From positions 16,371,606 to 16,435,605 of the forward strand of contig NC_088305.1 in the NCBI RefSeq assembly GCF_032854445.1: DNA of 64,000 nt, given 5' to 3'. The position numbers were made by a program, and so were the translations under genes. The stretch comes from Liolophura sinensis. Taxonomy: Eukaryota > Mollusca > Polyplacophora > Chitonida > Chitonidae. The notes beneath the pieces are model-generated. The model did not search any database. It saw nothing but the letters and a program-made list of their open reading frames with translations, and was not told where the DNA came from. Shown in pieces: positions 57,301 through 64,000 of the stretch (positions within the stretch are counted from its first letter, which is position 1; the number at the start of each line of letters is the position of its first letter).

Positions 57301-59228
57301 GGTGAAGGACAAAGCGAGCTCCAACTGGCCAGATGGTTGTCTGCTGGTGAGTTCAGTGTGAGCTGAAAGGAAGTGTGTTCAGATTTGGTGATAACTGTGA
57401 GCTGAATGAGAATAATGTGAGATCTTGTTCTGTTTTGTTTTATTTACGTCATATCCAACAGGTTGATAAATTACAATAGGGTAATTATTTTCATAATTAC
57501 TCTCCTTCAGGTACTTAGTGCAATAATGGATTTTCATGTACACAGATTTTGTCCATGCCGGCCCTGCTAAAGAATTGCACTAATTCCCTTGAAACTTTAT
57601 GTATGACTTGAAGACACATTTCATTATTGTGATGTCATACTGAAACTTTTGTATTTCACATGGATAATATCTGTGAATATTTGAGAATAATATCTGACAT
57701 CAGTATTTGAACGTATGACCTAAAATTATGCAGTTATACGAACGGCTCAATCAGATGAGCGACTGGTGTTCAAGAAAAGCCTTGTTATTTCTACTATTTT
57801 CATTATACAATTTATGTACAGCGTACAGAACCAATCCCCAAAATTATTGTCCTTGACAGCTATATTTATGTTTTTATTTTCTTTTATCCTTTGAAATTTT
57901 AAGGAATGGAAGGGGCGTATTTCAAACATCCGCATTCGATCTAATTTTGAGATTTTATTGGAACTTTTTTCTTCAAAATTATGAGGTTATGGACATTAAT
58001 AAGTCCAGTACTGAGGTTTTAATTTATGCTTGTGTAAACTTATCATGGTTTCTTTACATCTTAACCTTAAATATGAACATGCTTTGAAGATGTGCACCTT
58101 CTAAATTTGAAATAATATATGAATTGGGGCACAGAGTCCAGATTTTGGTGTTGACTTCTCTAGCTTGAAATAGATGTCCAGTCAACTTAGGCTGCCATTT
58201 AAACTGAAGCACTAATGAGCGAGCTGCCGGGTTTCTCATAGCCCTTCTTATACGCTGTTTTCCGTGATTAAACATAAAGTATGTGTGAAAGAGCCCAGTC
58301 TCAAGAGTCATGTCAAGTATCTTGCCCCCGTATTGCACCAGTGGTCATCTAGTGATACACTTTAATGTCAAACCTTACTTCCAGTCAGAATTTTGTAAAA
58401 AGACAAATGTTGTTTTGTCCATGACCATGTTGCCCATGTTGCCTAATTCTAAGTGTCCTGTTGATCTTAAAGAGCTGTTCTGAGGTTCGTTTGAAAGGAA
58501 AATGTACCTATTAAAAATGTTTGAAATAAAGTTTTAGCACCAGAAGTACCATTTTATGACATTTACAATTTTTTGGCCCCTATAAATGTCAAATTTGAGG
58601 TCATTTACTGTCCACTTCAGAAGATGGACAGATTTCAACCATTTATACATCTAAGCAATTCTGTTCCATTTCATTGACAGGTGACACTCAACCTCCTTAT
58701 GCTGATGACAACATTTTGAAGTCTTTGGTATTTGAGGAACTCGCTGCAGGATTCAGAGAGTACCATTCTTTGGTGCTCAGAAATGCTGGGATTTTGCATG
58801 GCACTGAAAGAAAAGATTATCCATCTTGTTTTTGTGGACATTTCGCCAAATCCGAGAAACCAAATAGCAGTGTCAACAAACAAGAGTACCAAGACTGTCA
58901 GTTTAGCAGTCATTGTACTTATACCCAACCAGGTCAGTTTTCATCGGACAAGAGTTGCATGGAAGGCTGGAATGACCAATATGTAAATAATGCCTTTTTA
59001 GAGTCCGTGCGTGATCTTAGAAACAGCGACCAATTGCTCTGTCCAAACTGCGGACTGTCCCAGCCGTCCATTGTAAATCCTAACCATCCATATTTGGATG
59101 ACTTTGTCTCTAAAGCTAGAGCATATCAGTCAGCCCTAGAAACAGTTTGTCTGATTCTTCAGTGTGATTATCACATAACAACGGGTATATCAGCTCACTG
59201 TGGCCCAGAAGTAAAGACTGTTCTTTAG
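39318..59228 (+). CDS. BBS12: BBS12: chaperonin-like Bardet-Biedl protein, complete, eleven coding exons
   Basis: Exons: 39318-39375, 42478-42514, 43903-43984, 48172-48297, 50307-52321, 54035-54179, 54697-54831, 55722-55889, 56261-56362, 57190-57346, 58681-59228. Phases agree throughout and give 1190 aa. BBS12 is a vertebrate-type group II chaperonin relative which, with MKKS and BBS10, helps CCT assemble the BBSome for ciliary traffic. Matches to human BBS12 run from end to end: RHNGLEAAVVLGQLG / RRHMGLQQLSSFAETG, VGQIIRDTCQ / VGQLLNEAVQ, TYGTGTKTLLVLIGIW / TYRTGISTLLFLVGAW, ELAYRLSHGHDLAMRLV / ELAVGLSHGDHSSMKLV, FDSSRLHTCVTG / [24 protein letters not shown] / [11 protein letters not shown], and VCLILQCDYHITTG / [15 protein letters not shown]. 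As in human, the GDGTT ATP motif of true chaperonins lacks its Asp (Gly78-Thr-Gly-Thr). About 600 acidic, Ser-rich residues in exon 5 have no equivalent of that size in vertebrates. Confidence 0.94.
40131..40170 (+). mobile_element. SINE family A tail remnant, BBS12 intron 1
   Basis: 'ctacggcataaaacaccaat' followed by (AAAT)n. Confidence 0.6.
40418..41842. repeat. 62-bp minisatellite, about 23 copies, BBS12 intron 1
   Basis: The unit 'ggtgaagggtgggcaggttt', 'actgtggacactcacctgga', 'agtgcctctgccacatgtag', 'ct' repeats with few indels. Each unit holds a donor-like 'ctg|gtgaag' but no similarity to any exon found here. 62 is not a multiple of three, so the short frames shift between units and are artefacts. 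The array runs straight into a decayed family-A SINE tail at 41849-41905. Confidence 0.95.
41849..41905 (+). mobile_element. SINE family A tail remnant
   Basis: 'accaccattgttaaatgaaa', 'tatttttgagtgtggcgctc', then an A-rich tail; this resembles the family-A 3' end in order. Confidence 0.5.
42095..42200 (+). mobile_element. Possible tRNA-derived SINE head, third type
   Basis: 'tggctcagtgagaaaggtgc' resembles an A box and 'tcggttcaattccagccttg' a B box. Similar 'gttcaaatccagcc' and 'gttcaaatccgtctttggac' words occur near 25320 and 11170. Its extent is unclear, and it is not a tRNA gene because the cloverleaf does not fold. Confidence 0.35.
42478..42514 (+). CDS. BBS12: BBS12 exon 2 (37-nt microexon)
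   Basis: Acceptor 'tatcttttgcag', donor CAAAG|GTTTGT. Encodes Gly20 to Ser32 (GQLGNSLLGSSQS), matching human 'AETGRTFLGPLKSS'. Length and phases are dictated by the neighbours. Confidence 0.85.
42598..42817. mobile_element. TIR-bearing MITE, copy 1, BBS12 intron 2
   Basis: The left end 'ctaattcttcaaccttttca' is mirrored by the right end 'ttgaaaaggtggaaaatgta'. The interior ('agagaactgtgggg', 'aataatttgcacagtttt', 'cttgcatctttaatga') matches the second copy at 49842-50067 along its length. No coding capacity. Confidence 0.75.
42928..43292 (+). mobile_element. SINE family B, best preserved copy, plus strand
   Basis: tRNA-like head 'cccccggatagcacagtttg' with B-box region 'aggatcaatcctaggtcgag', body with 'gttcagcatgaaggggatag' and 'actggttgacccgtatcagt', a 'catcctgcaacaaggaggca' segment, and the end 'gagtatgacgttaaacccca' plus (ACTC)n-like tail. 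It is the reference for family B here. Confidence 0.8.
43903..43984 (+). CDS. BBS12: BBS12 exon 3
   Basis: Acceptor 'cttatatttcag', donor GAG|GTATTT, ending in phase 0. Encodes LKCIVGDDNSSVTVSDPVEL and LKNLDIE, which align without gaps to human '[20 protein letters not shown]' and 'LESLDL'. Confidence 0.92.
44025..44280. repeat. Pyrimidine-rich and 29-30-bp short tandem repeats
   Basis: 44025-44118 is made of 'ttccttattatttcc' variants. 44160-44275 has four copies of 'gtttgagatttccctcttct' plus 'ttgtgaaa'. It lies in BBS12 intron 3, just before the large array. Confidence 0.8.
44564..48217 (+). repeat. 79-bp array derived from the 5' edge of BBS12 exon 4 and its splice acceptor, about 46 copies
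   Basis: Each unit is 33 bp of intron end ('gtacacactgaattattctg', 'cctgtcatttcag') followed by 46 bp of exon start ('catcctgtaggtcagatcat' through 'caccaga'). In the exon frame the units read HPVGQIIRDTCQSHQSTH then TGA; the genuine exon reads HPVGQIIRDTCQSHQKTYGT. The genuine exon 4 (48172) is the last unit, after which the sequence departs from the repeat. Most copies keep TTTCAG or TTTTAG at the junction, while several have 'ctcctgcat' or 'ttcaacat' instead and so lack the AG. Blocks are duplicated at 1264 bp (16 units). Confidence 0.97.
48172..48297 (+). CDS. BBS12: BBS12 exon 4 (ATP-motif region)
   Basis: Acceptor 'tgtcatttcag', donor CAG|GTATTA, 42 codons in phase 0 (residues 60-101). 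Encodes HPVGQIIRDTCQSHQ and KTYGTGTKTLLVLIGIW, gap-free against human 'SAVGQLLNEAVQAQNN' and 'TYRTGISTLLFLVGAW'. The acceptor and first 46 nt are the terminal unit of the 79-bp array. Confidence 0.95.
48627..48895 (+). mobile_element. SINE family A, full length (reference copy)
   Basis: 'ggggcctccgtggctcagtt' (A box), 'ttgctgtgagttcaagtcca' (B box), 'ggcttcctctccggctgtaa', 'gtcgtgggtttccccgagcc', 'caccataatgctggccaccg', 'ttgagtacggcgtaaaacac' and an (AATA)n tail: about 268 bp. It lies in BBS12 intron 4. Confidence 0.88.
49387..49612 (-). mobile_element. SINE family A, minus-strand copy
   Basis: Starts 'ggattggtgttttacgctat' and ends 'ggctatggaggcctca', with 'cagagcccgggggaaaccca' and 'ctcacagggactgcattggt' between. 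Confidence 0.78.
49635..50120 (+). mobile_element. SINE family A interrupted by MITE copy 2
   Basis: 49635-49841 is the SINE head and body ('gctgtgagttcaactccagc', 'caccataatgctggctgtgt'). 50068-50120 is its end ('taagtgaatattccagagta', then an AAATAAATAAATAAA tail). The 226-bp MITE sits between, with a TA on each side where an intact SINE has 'gtcgtataagtg'. Confidence 0.8.
49842..50067. mobile_element. TIR-bearing MITE, copy 2, nested in a SINE
   Basis: Left end 'ctaattcttcaaccttctca'; right end 'ggttgaaaaggttgaagatt' followed by 'tacagtaccgg'. Interior as in the 42598 copy. TA duplicated at the insertion point (49840-49841 and 50068-50069), consistent with a Tc1/mariner-type target site. 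Confidence 0.75.
50307..52321 (+). CDS. BBS12: BBS12 exon 5 (giant exon with lineage-specific insertion)
   Basis: Acceptor 'ctgtttgtag', donor CCACA|GTGAGT, phase 2, 671 codons (residues 102-772). The first about 30 codons (DVPVRDITQLMHAGIDAILE) and last about 43 (VKTVEELAYRLSHGHDLAMR onward, from residue 731) align with human BBS12. Between them about 600 residues are acidic, Ser/Asn-rich and probably disordered. Only about 125 residues occupy this place in human. Inside, NCSRHFKTIESTV (443-455) and NCSHHFKTINSTV (559-571) are an internal duplication. The frame is open throughout, with normal codon usage and a mild coiled-coil-like stretch near 51230-51300 (EQTEMRKKMEERQRNLEDVL). Confidence 0.93.
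52770..52985 (-). mobile_element. SINE family B, minus-strand copy, BBS12 intron 5
   Basis: Shares 'actgacattgggccaaccag', 'tttctttgctccaacctctg' and a B-box-like 'aaggtttgatcccgggct' with the 11338 and 17522 copies (the 'gccgccactgcagtat' subfamily). Confidence 0.65.
53690..53745. repeat. Short 'atagggtca' repeat
   Basis: Four to five copies of a 14-17-bp unit containing 'atagggtca'. Small and local. Confidence 0.7.
54035..54179 (+). CDS. BBS12: BBS12 exon 6
   Basis: Acceptor 'tttatgtttag', donor TTG|GTGAGG. One base completes Gln773, then 48 codons: FDSSRLHTCVTGPGTERASC and GLLVPVSLDLMIDR, aligning with human '[20 protein letters not shown]' and 'GYITVVSVSNNPVI'. Confidence 0.93.
54697..54831 (+). 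CDS. BBS12: BBS12 exon 7
   Basis: Acceptor 'ctgctttcag', donor GAT|GTAAGT, 45 codons. LVNGNMSSNSKHTGYKTIKA aligns with human 'LIEGDLTENYRHLGF' and 'ANIKT'; SQTILQKILD follows. Confidence 0.92.
55600..55690 (+). mobile_element. SINE family A tail fragment, BBS12 intron 7
   Basis: 'gctattgtcgtataagtgaa', 'atattcttgagtacagcgta' and an AAATAAATAAATAAA tail, 30 bp before exon 8. Confidence 0.7.
55722..55889 (+). CDS. BBS12: BBS12 exon 8
   Basis: Acceptor 'ttttcttccag', donor AGA|GTATGT, 56 codons. [20 protein letters not shown] corresponds to human '[20 protein letters not shown]'; VESCSR closes the exon. This is the apical-domain-like part. Confidence 0.94.
56261..56362 (+). CDS. BBS12: BBS12 exon 9
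   Basis: Acceptor 'ttcatttcag', donor TGG|GTAAGT, 34 codons: EDLCCLNVSTLELADDNLKN, then VLKPVDRSNMMW. Human counterpart: 'EDCVGDGVCVTFW' to 'VVDRNNRIAI'. Confidence 0.9.
57190..57346 (+). CDS. BBS12: BBS12 exon 10
   Basis: Acceptor 'tttctcacag', donor GCTG|GTGAGT, phase 1. TVVLSHPCEDEACRREQQVW and LQGHGVIPGEGQSELQLARW align with human '[20 protein letters not shown]' and 'KEEKVFLGGGAVEFL'. The VIPGxG pattern is the chaperonin equatorial-domain 'v.pGgGa.E' motif. Confidence 0.93.
58681..59228 (+). CDS. BBS12: BBS12 exon 11 (C terminus)
   Basis: Acceptor 'tttcattgacag', 181 codons plus TAG at 59226. Encodes YADDNILKSLVFEELAAGFR and, near the end, FVSKARAYQSALETVCLILQ followed by CDYHITTGISAHCG, matching human '[20 protein letters not shown]' and 'DSEIITGHGH'. 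The middle holds cysteine-rich CPNCGLSQPS, without a human counterpart that I can place. Confidence 0.94.
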
Positions 59229-59741
59229 TTATCACACATTACAGGAGTATCACATATACATTGCAAGGAAGGGAAGAATTTTCTTTTGTTATCACATATC
59301 GACTGATTCATATCAGCTCAACTCAACTCAACATTGCTCAGAAACCATGAATGCTCTTTAGCAGTCTAAGTAAATTTTCAATCGAACTGTAAAGAACAAT
59401 TTTCATACTTAGCTGCTGATGTGGCAAAAGTTCGTAAGTTCAAGACATGAAGAAGTCTTTGGTTAACTAGTAGGTAAAAGGATATCCTTGGTTCCCCAAA
59501 ACAGTCTCTATTGCCAATTAAACATGCTTTATTAAACATTTAAACAATTAAAAATCTGATTCCCAACATCTGAATTCATTTAAGCATTTGTTTGGAGGAT
59601 AAAAACCTTTAAATACAAAAGTGAAAACAAATATTTCAGAAGCATCTTCAAATGGTTTACCAAGTGTTGAGCTTACATCAGGATTGGGTTGTCTTTTGCT
59701 GACAGTATTTCGTAGGACAATTTATTTTTCATTACATGTAT
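59229..59741. other. Probable BBS12 3' UTR
   Basis: AT-rich and non-coding. ATTAAA at 59531 is a possible polyadenylation signal; no canonical AATAAA is seen in this stretch. Confidence 0.35.
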
Positions 59742-59948
59742 TCATTTATTTGTTTGATTGGTGTTTTATGCCATATTCAGAATATTTCGCTTATACAATG
59801 GTGGCCAGCATCATGGTGGGAAGAAACCGGGCAGTGCCCAGGGGGGACAGTCATGGCCATCCGCATGTTTCAGACAGACCTGTCCACATATTGCCGGAGA
59901 GTAAGCGAGCATGAGCTGGACTTAAACTCACAGCAACCTTGTTGGATG
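59742..59948 (-). mobile_element. SINE family A, minus strand, head missing
   Basis: 'atttgtttgattggtgtttt', 'cagcatcatggtgggaagaa' and 'catgagctggacttaaactc' in family-A minus order; ends before the A box. Confidence 0.75.
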
Positions 59949-60722
59949 TAAGTTTACATTCAGTTGTAAAGTTGTATATGTAGATCTAGATTGTCTTAAA
60001 TGAGGCAGATTAGATTGTAGGTATGAACTTTAGTATTGCAAAAAATGTTATGTCTCAAAGCCAAAAATACAGAAAACGTTTTGACAAGGAAAATGTGTTT
60101 GTTTTAAAACAATAAGGATGAATTTTGTGGAACATGTGTATGGCGTGACTACAGATTTGTTTTGTGGAACATGTGTATGGCGTGACTACAGATTTGTTTT
60201 GTGGAACGTGTATGGCGTGACTACAGATTTGTTTTTTGTCCAGTATAATGCCATGGAAACTCAAATCCAGATTCATGTTTTAAGCGAACTAATTCCTCAA
60301 CCTGTTAAGTTATCAAAGAACAACTTTTTATGCAATTTTAGCATATTTTTCATTTTGATTTTGGAGACAAAACTACATGAACGTTGGTTGGACTGGCCAA
60401 TTTGGTTTAAAAAAAAAAAGTAAAATTTAATCAGTCTATACAGAACCATGTCCTTGAATGAACATCCTGCAGACGTGAGAAAAGGTCAAGAAATTACAGC
60501 AAGTGCCGAAGAGGTAGGAAAATAAGTGAGAGCTTATAAATCTGCAGATGACAACGTTTGTCAAGGATATGCATGATAAGATGCAATAGTCCCCATTTGT
60601 TCAAAAGTGTATTAACTTAAATCTGCACTAAAGTGCAGGTGGTTCTGTATTACGCTAAGACTCGTATTAAGATTTAAGCCTGGTTTAATACACTTTTGAA
60701 CAACAAGCTTCTGGTTTCCTCC
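59949..60722. other. Intergenic with a three-copy 38-bp repeat
   Basis: At 60120-60235, three copies of 'tttgtggaacatgtgtatgg' plus 'cgtgactacagatttgtt', the third with a 4-bp deletion. No gene is recognised in the rest. Confidence 0.55.
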
Positions 60723-60950
60723 GGGCCTCCGTGGCCCAATTGCCTAGCGCACTGGTGCAGCGTAGTGACCTAGAAGCCTCTCACCAATGCGGTCGCTGTG
60801 AGTTCAAGTCCAGCTCATACTGGCTTCCTCTCTGGCCGTACGTGGGAAGGTCCGTAAGCAAACTGCGGATGGTTGTAGGTTTTTCCCGGGCTCTGGCCAC
60901 AGGTGAAATATTCTTGGGTATGGCGTAAAACACCAATCAAGAAACGAAAA
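60723..60950 (+). mobile_element. SINE family A, near full length with internal deletion
   Basis: 'gggcctccgtggcccaattg', 'tcgctgtgagttcaagtcca', 'ggccgtacgtgggaaggtcc', a deletion of the 'cataatgctggccgcc' part, then 'tatggcgtaaaacaccaatc' and an A-rich tail. Confidence 0.82.
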
Positions 60951-61029
60951 AAAAAAACAAAAATCTAGTTTCCTCATATATGTAAGTGTTTTCCTCATAT
61001 TTCTGCGTAGTTTTCACATGTAGTTTGTG

Positions 61030-64000
61030 TGTCCGGAATTTGAAGAGAACATCGACACACAGTACATTTAACTTGTGTGAATGAAATTTGGAGAGGACAT
61101 CCACGCACAGTACATGTAACTTGTATGAACGGAATGTGGAGAGAACACCCACGCACAGTGCATGTAACTTGTATGAACGGAACGTGGAGTGGACATCCAC
61201 GCACAGTACATGTAACTTGTATAAACGGAATTTAGAGAGAACACCCACGCACAGTACATGTAACTTGTGTGAACGGAATGTGGAGAGGACACCCACGCAC
61301 AGTACATGTAACTTGTATGAACGGAATGTAGAGAGAACATCCACGCACAGTACATGTAACTTGTATGAACGGAATTTAGAGAGAACACCCACGCACAGTA
61401 CATGTAACTTGTATAAACGGAATTTAGAGAGAACACCCACGCACAGTACATGTAACTTGTGTGAACGGAATTTGGAGAGAACATCCACGTACAGTACATG
61501 TAACTTGTGTGAACGGAATGTAGAGAGAACACCCACGCACAGTACATGTAACTTGTATGAACGGAATTTAGAGAGAACACCCACGCACAGTACATGTAAC
61601 TTGTGTGAACGGAATTTAGAGAGAACACCCACGCACAGTACATGTAACTTGTGTGAACGGAATGTGGAGAGAACACCCACGCACAGTACATGTAACTTGT
61701 GTGAACGGAATGTCTAGAGAATATCCACGCACAGTACATGTAACTTGTATGAACAGAATATAGAGAGAACATCCACGCACTGTACATGTAACTTGTATGA
61801 ACGGAATGTAGAGAGAACATCCACGCACAGTGCATGTAACTTGTGTGAACGGAATTTAGAGAGAACACCCACGCACAGTAATGTAACTTGTGTGAACGGA
61901 ATGTGGAGAGAACATCCACGCACAGTACATGTAACTTGTGTGAACGGAATGTCTAGAGAACATCCACGCACAGTACATGTAACTTGTATGAACGGAATAT
62001 AGAGAGAACACCCACGCACAGTACATGTAACTTGTGTCAACGGAATGTGGAGAGAACATCCACGCACAGTACATGTAACTTGTATGAACGGAATGTAGAG
62101 AGAACACCCATGCACAGTACATGTAACTTGTGTGAACGGAATGTGGAGAGAACACCCACGCACAGTACATGTAACTTGTGTGAACGGAATGTAGAGAGAA
62201 CACCCACGCACAGTACATGTAACTTGTATGAACGGAATGTAGAGAGAACATCCACGCACAGTGCATGTAACTTGTGTGAACAGAATGTAGAGAGAACACC
62301 CACGCACAGTACACAGTAACTTGTATAAACGGAATTTAGAGAGAACACCCACGCACAGTGCATGTAACTTGTATAAACGGAATTTAGAGAGAACACCCAC
62401 GCACAGTACATGTAACTTGTGTGAACGGAATGTGGAGAGGACATCCACGCACAGTACATGTAACTTGTATAAACGGAATTTAGAGAGAACACCCACGCAC
62501 AGTACATGTAACTTGTGTGAACGGAATGTGGAGACAACATCCACGCACAGTACATGTAACTTGTATGAACGGAATTTAGAGAGAACACCCACGCACAGTA
62601 CATGTAACTTGTGTGAACGGAATGTGGAGAGAACATCCACGCACAGTACATGTAACTTGTGTGAACGGAATGTCTAGAGAACATCCACGCACAGTACATG
62701 TAACTTGTATGAACGGAATATAGAGAGAACACACACGCACAGTACATGTAACTTGTGTGAACGGAATGTCTAGAGAACATCCACGCACAGTACATGTAAC
62801 TTGTATGAACGGAATGTAGAGAGAACACCCACGCACAGTACATGTAACTTGTATAAACGGAATTTAGAGAGAACACCCACGCACAGTACATGTAACTTGT
62901 GTGAACGGAATGTGGAGAGGACACCCACGCACAGTACATGTAACTTGTATAAACGGAATTTAGAGAGAACACCCACGCACAGTACATGTAACTTGTGTGA
63001 ACGGAATGTGGAGAGAACACCCACGCACAGTACATGTAACTTGTGTGAACGGAATGTGGAGAGAACACCCACGCACAGTGCATGTAACTTGTATGAACGG
63101 AATGTAGAGAGAACATCCACGCACAGTACATGTAACTTGTGTGAACGGAATGTGGAGAGAACACCCACGCACAGTGCATGTAACTTGTGTGAACGGAATG
63201 TAGAGAGAACATCCACGCACAGTACATGTAACTTGTATGAACGGAATTTAGACAGAACACCCACGCACAGTACATGTAACTTGTGTGAACGGAATGTGGA
63301 GAGAACATCCACGCACAGTACATGTAACTTGTATGAACGGAATGTAGAGAGAACACCCACGCACAGTACATGTAACTTGTGTGAACGGAATGTGGAGAGG
63401 ACATCCACGCACAGTACATGTAACTTGTATGAACGGAATGTAGAGAGAACATCCACGCACAGTACATGTAACTTGTGTGAACGGAATGTGGAGAGAACAT
63501 CCACGCACAGTACATGTAACTTGTATGAACGGAATTTAGAGAGAACACCCACGCACAGTACATGTAACTTGTATGAACGGAATGTGGAGAGAACATCCAC
63601 GCACAGTACATGTAACTTGTGTGAACGGAATGTCTAGAGAACATCCACGCACAGTACATGTAACTTGTATGAACGGAATATAGAGAGAACACCCACGCAC
63701 AGTACATGTAACTTGTGTGAACGGAATGTGGAGAGAACATCTACGCACAGTACATGTAACTTGTATGAACGGAATGTAGAGACAACATCCACGCACAGTA
63801 CATGTAACTTGTGTGAACGAAATGTGGAGAGAACACCCACGCACAGTACATGTAACTTGTGTGAACGGAATGTAGAGAGAACACCCACGCACAGTACATG
63901 TAACTTGTATGAACGGAATGTAGAGAGAACATCCACGCACAGTACATGTAACTTATGTGAACGGAATGTAGAGAGAACACCCACGCACAGTACACAGTAA
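61030..64000. repeat. 48-bp minisatellite, about 62 copies, running off the window
   Basis: The unit 'gaacggaatgtggagagaac', 'acccacgcacagtacatgta', 'acttgtgt' shows a few recurrent variants: 'tat'/'tgt' before 'gaacgg', 'gtggag'/'gtagag'/'ttagag', 'acaccc'/'acatcc', and 'gtctagag'. Period is exactly 48 with rare indels, so several frames on both strands stay open for up to 567 codons. These encode 16-residue repeats. 61950-62320 and 63631-64000 are near copies offset by about 1680 bp (35 units), both ending in the rare variant 'cagtacacagtaac'. Confidence 0.95.

Noticed and set aside
27950-60950. tRNA genes, suggested by good A and B boxes
   Set aside because: Every instance is the head of a dispersed SINE with body and tail. 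None gives a full cloverleaf with acceptor stem.
61714-63740. Minus-strand frames of up to 567 codons and plus-strand frames of 278 codons made of 16-residue repeats
   Set aside because: The 48-bp unit is a multiple of three and stop-free in several frames on both strands. The frames overlap each other, change at indels, and have no splice context or unique sequence.

Overview
The window is nuclear DNA from an intron-rich animal. The evidence is GT-AG introns of 0.1 to 4.2 kb, long AT-rich intergenic DNA, many tRNA-derived SINEs, microsatellites and an unusual density of minisatellites. No bacterial-style gene packing, ribosome binding sites or CRISPR arrays are present. The repeat style (SINEs ending in a short AATAAATAAA-type tail, or in a 'gttaaaccccaa' type end) suggests a marine invertebrate, perhaps a lophotrochozoan. 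That placement is inference only.

Three protein-coding genes can be reconstructed. (1) EXOG, plus strand, 19514-27104, five coding exons, 370 aa: a mitochondrial ββα-metal endo/exonuclease, with catalytic His149 and metal-binding Asn180. (2) Rab GDP-dissociation inhibitor, minus strand, 35552-36889: one uninterrupted 445-codon reading frame, the only intronless gene here. (3) BBS12, plus strand, 39318-59228, eleven coding exons, about 1190 aa: the chaperonin-like Bardet-Biedl protein. It is much longer than the roughly 710 aa vertebrate protein because exon 5 carries a huge acidic, Ser-rich insertion. GDI and BBS12 are head to head, with 2.4 kb between their start codons. The three genes belong to unrelated pathways (mitochondrial DNA repair, Rab recycling, ciliary BBSome assembly).

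The main discovery is that three intronic tandem arrays are amplified exon edges of the host genes. About 46 copies of a 79-bp unit precede BBS12 exon 4, and each repeats the end of intron 3, its 3' splice site and the first 46 nt of the exon. Eight copies of a 123/124-bp unit start in EXOG exon 2 and each repeats the exon end plus its 5' splice site. About six copies of an 81-bp unit follow EXOG exon 3 and repeat its catalytic-motif-coding end plus the donor. Every array extends only into the intron, so the outermost copy remains the real exon and the rest are decoy splice sites or pseudo-exons.

Layout: 1-19500 is gene-poor repeat DNA (SINEs, 51-, 88- and 42-bp minisatellites, microsatellites, a foldback element, Harbinger-like remnants). 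19514-27104 is EXOG. 27105-35551 is a repeat-bearing AT-rich spacer. 35552-36889 is GDI. 39318-59228 is BBS12, with a 62-bp array in intron 1, the 79-bp array in intron 3 and MITEs in introns 2 and 4. 59229-64000 is SINEs followed by a 48-bp minisatellite of about 62 copies that runs off the window end.
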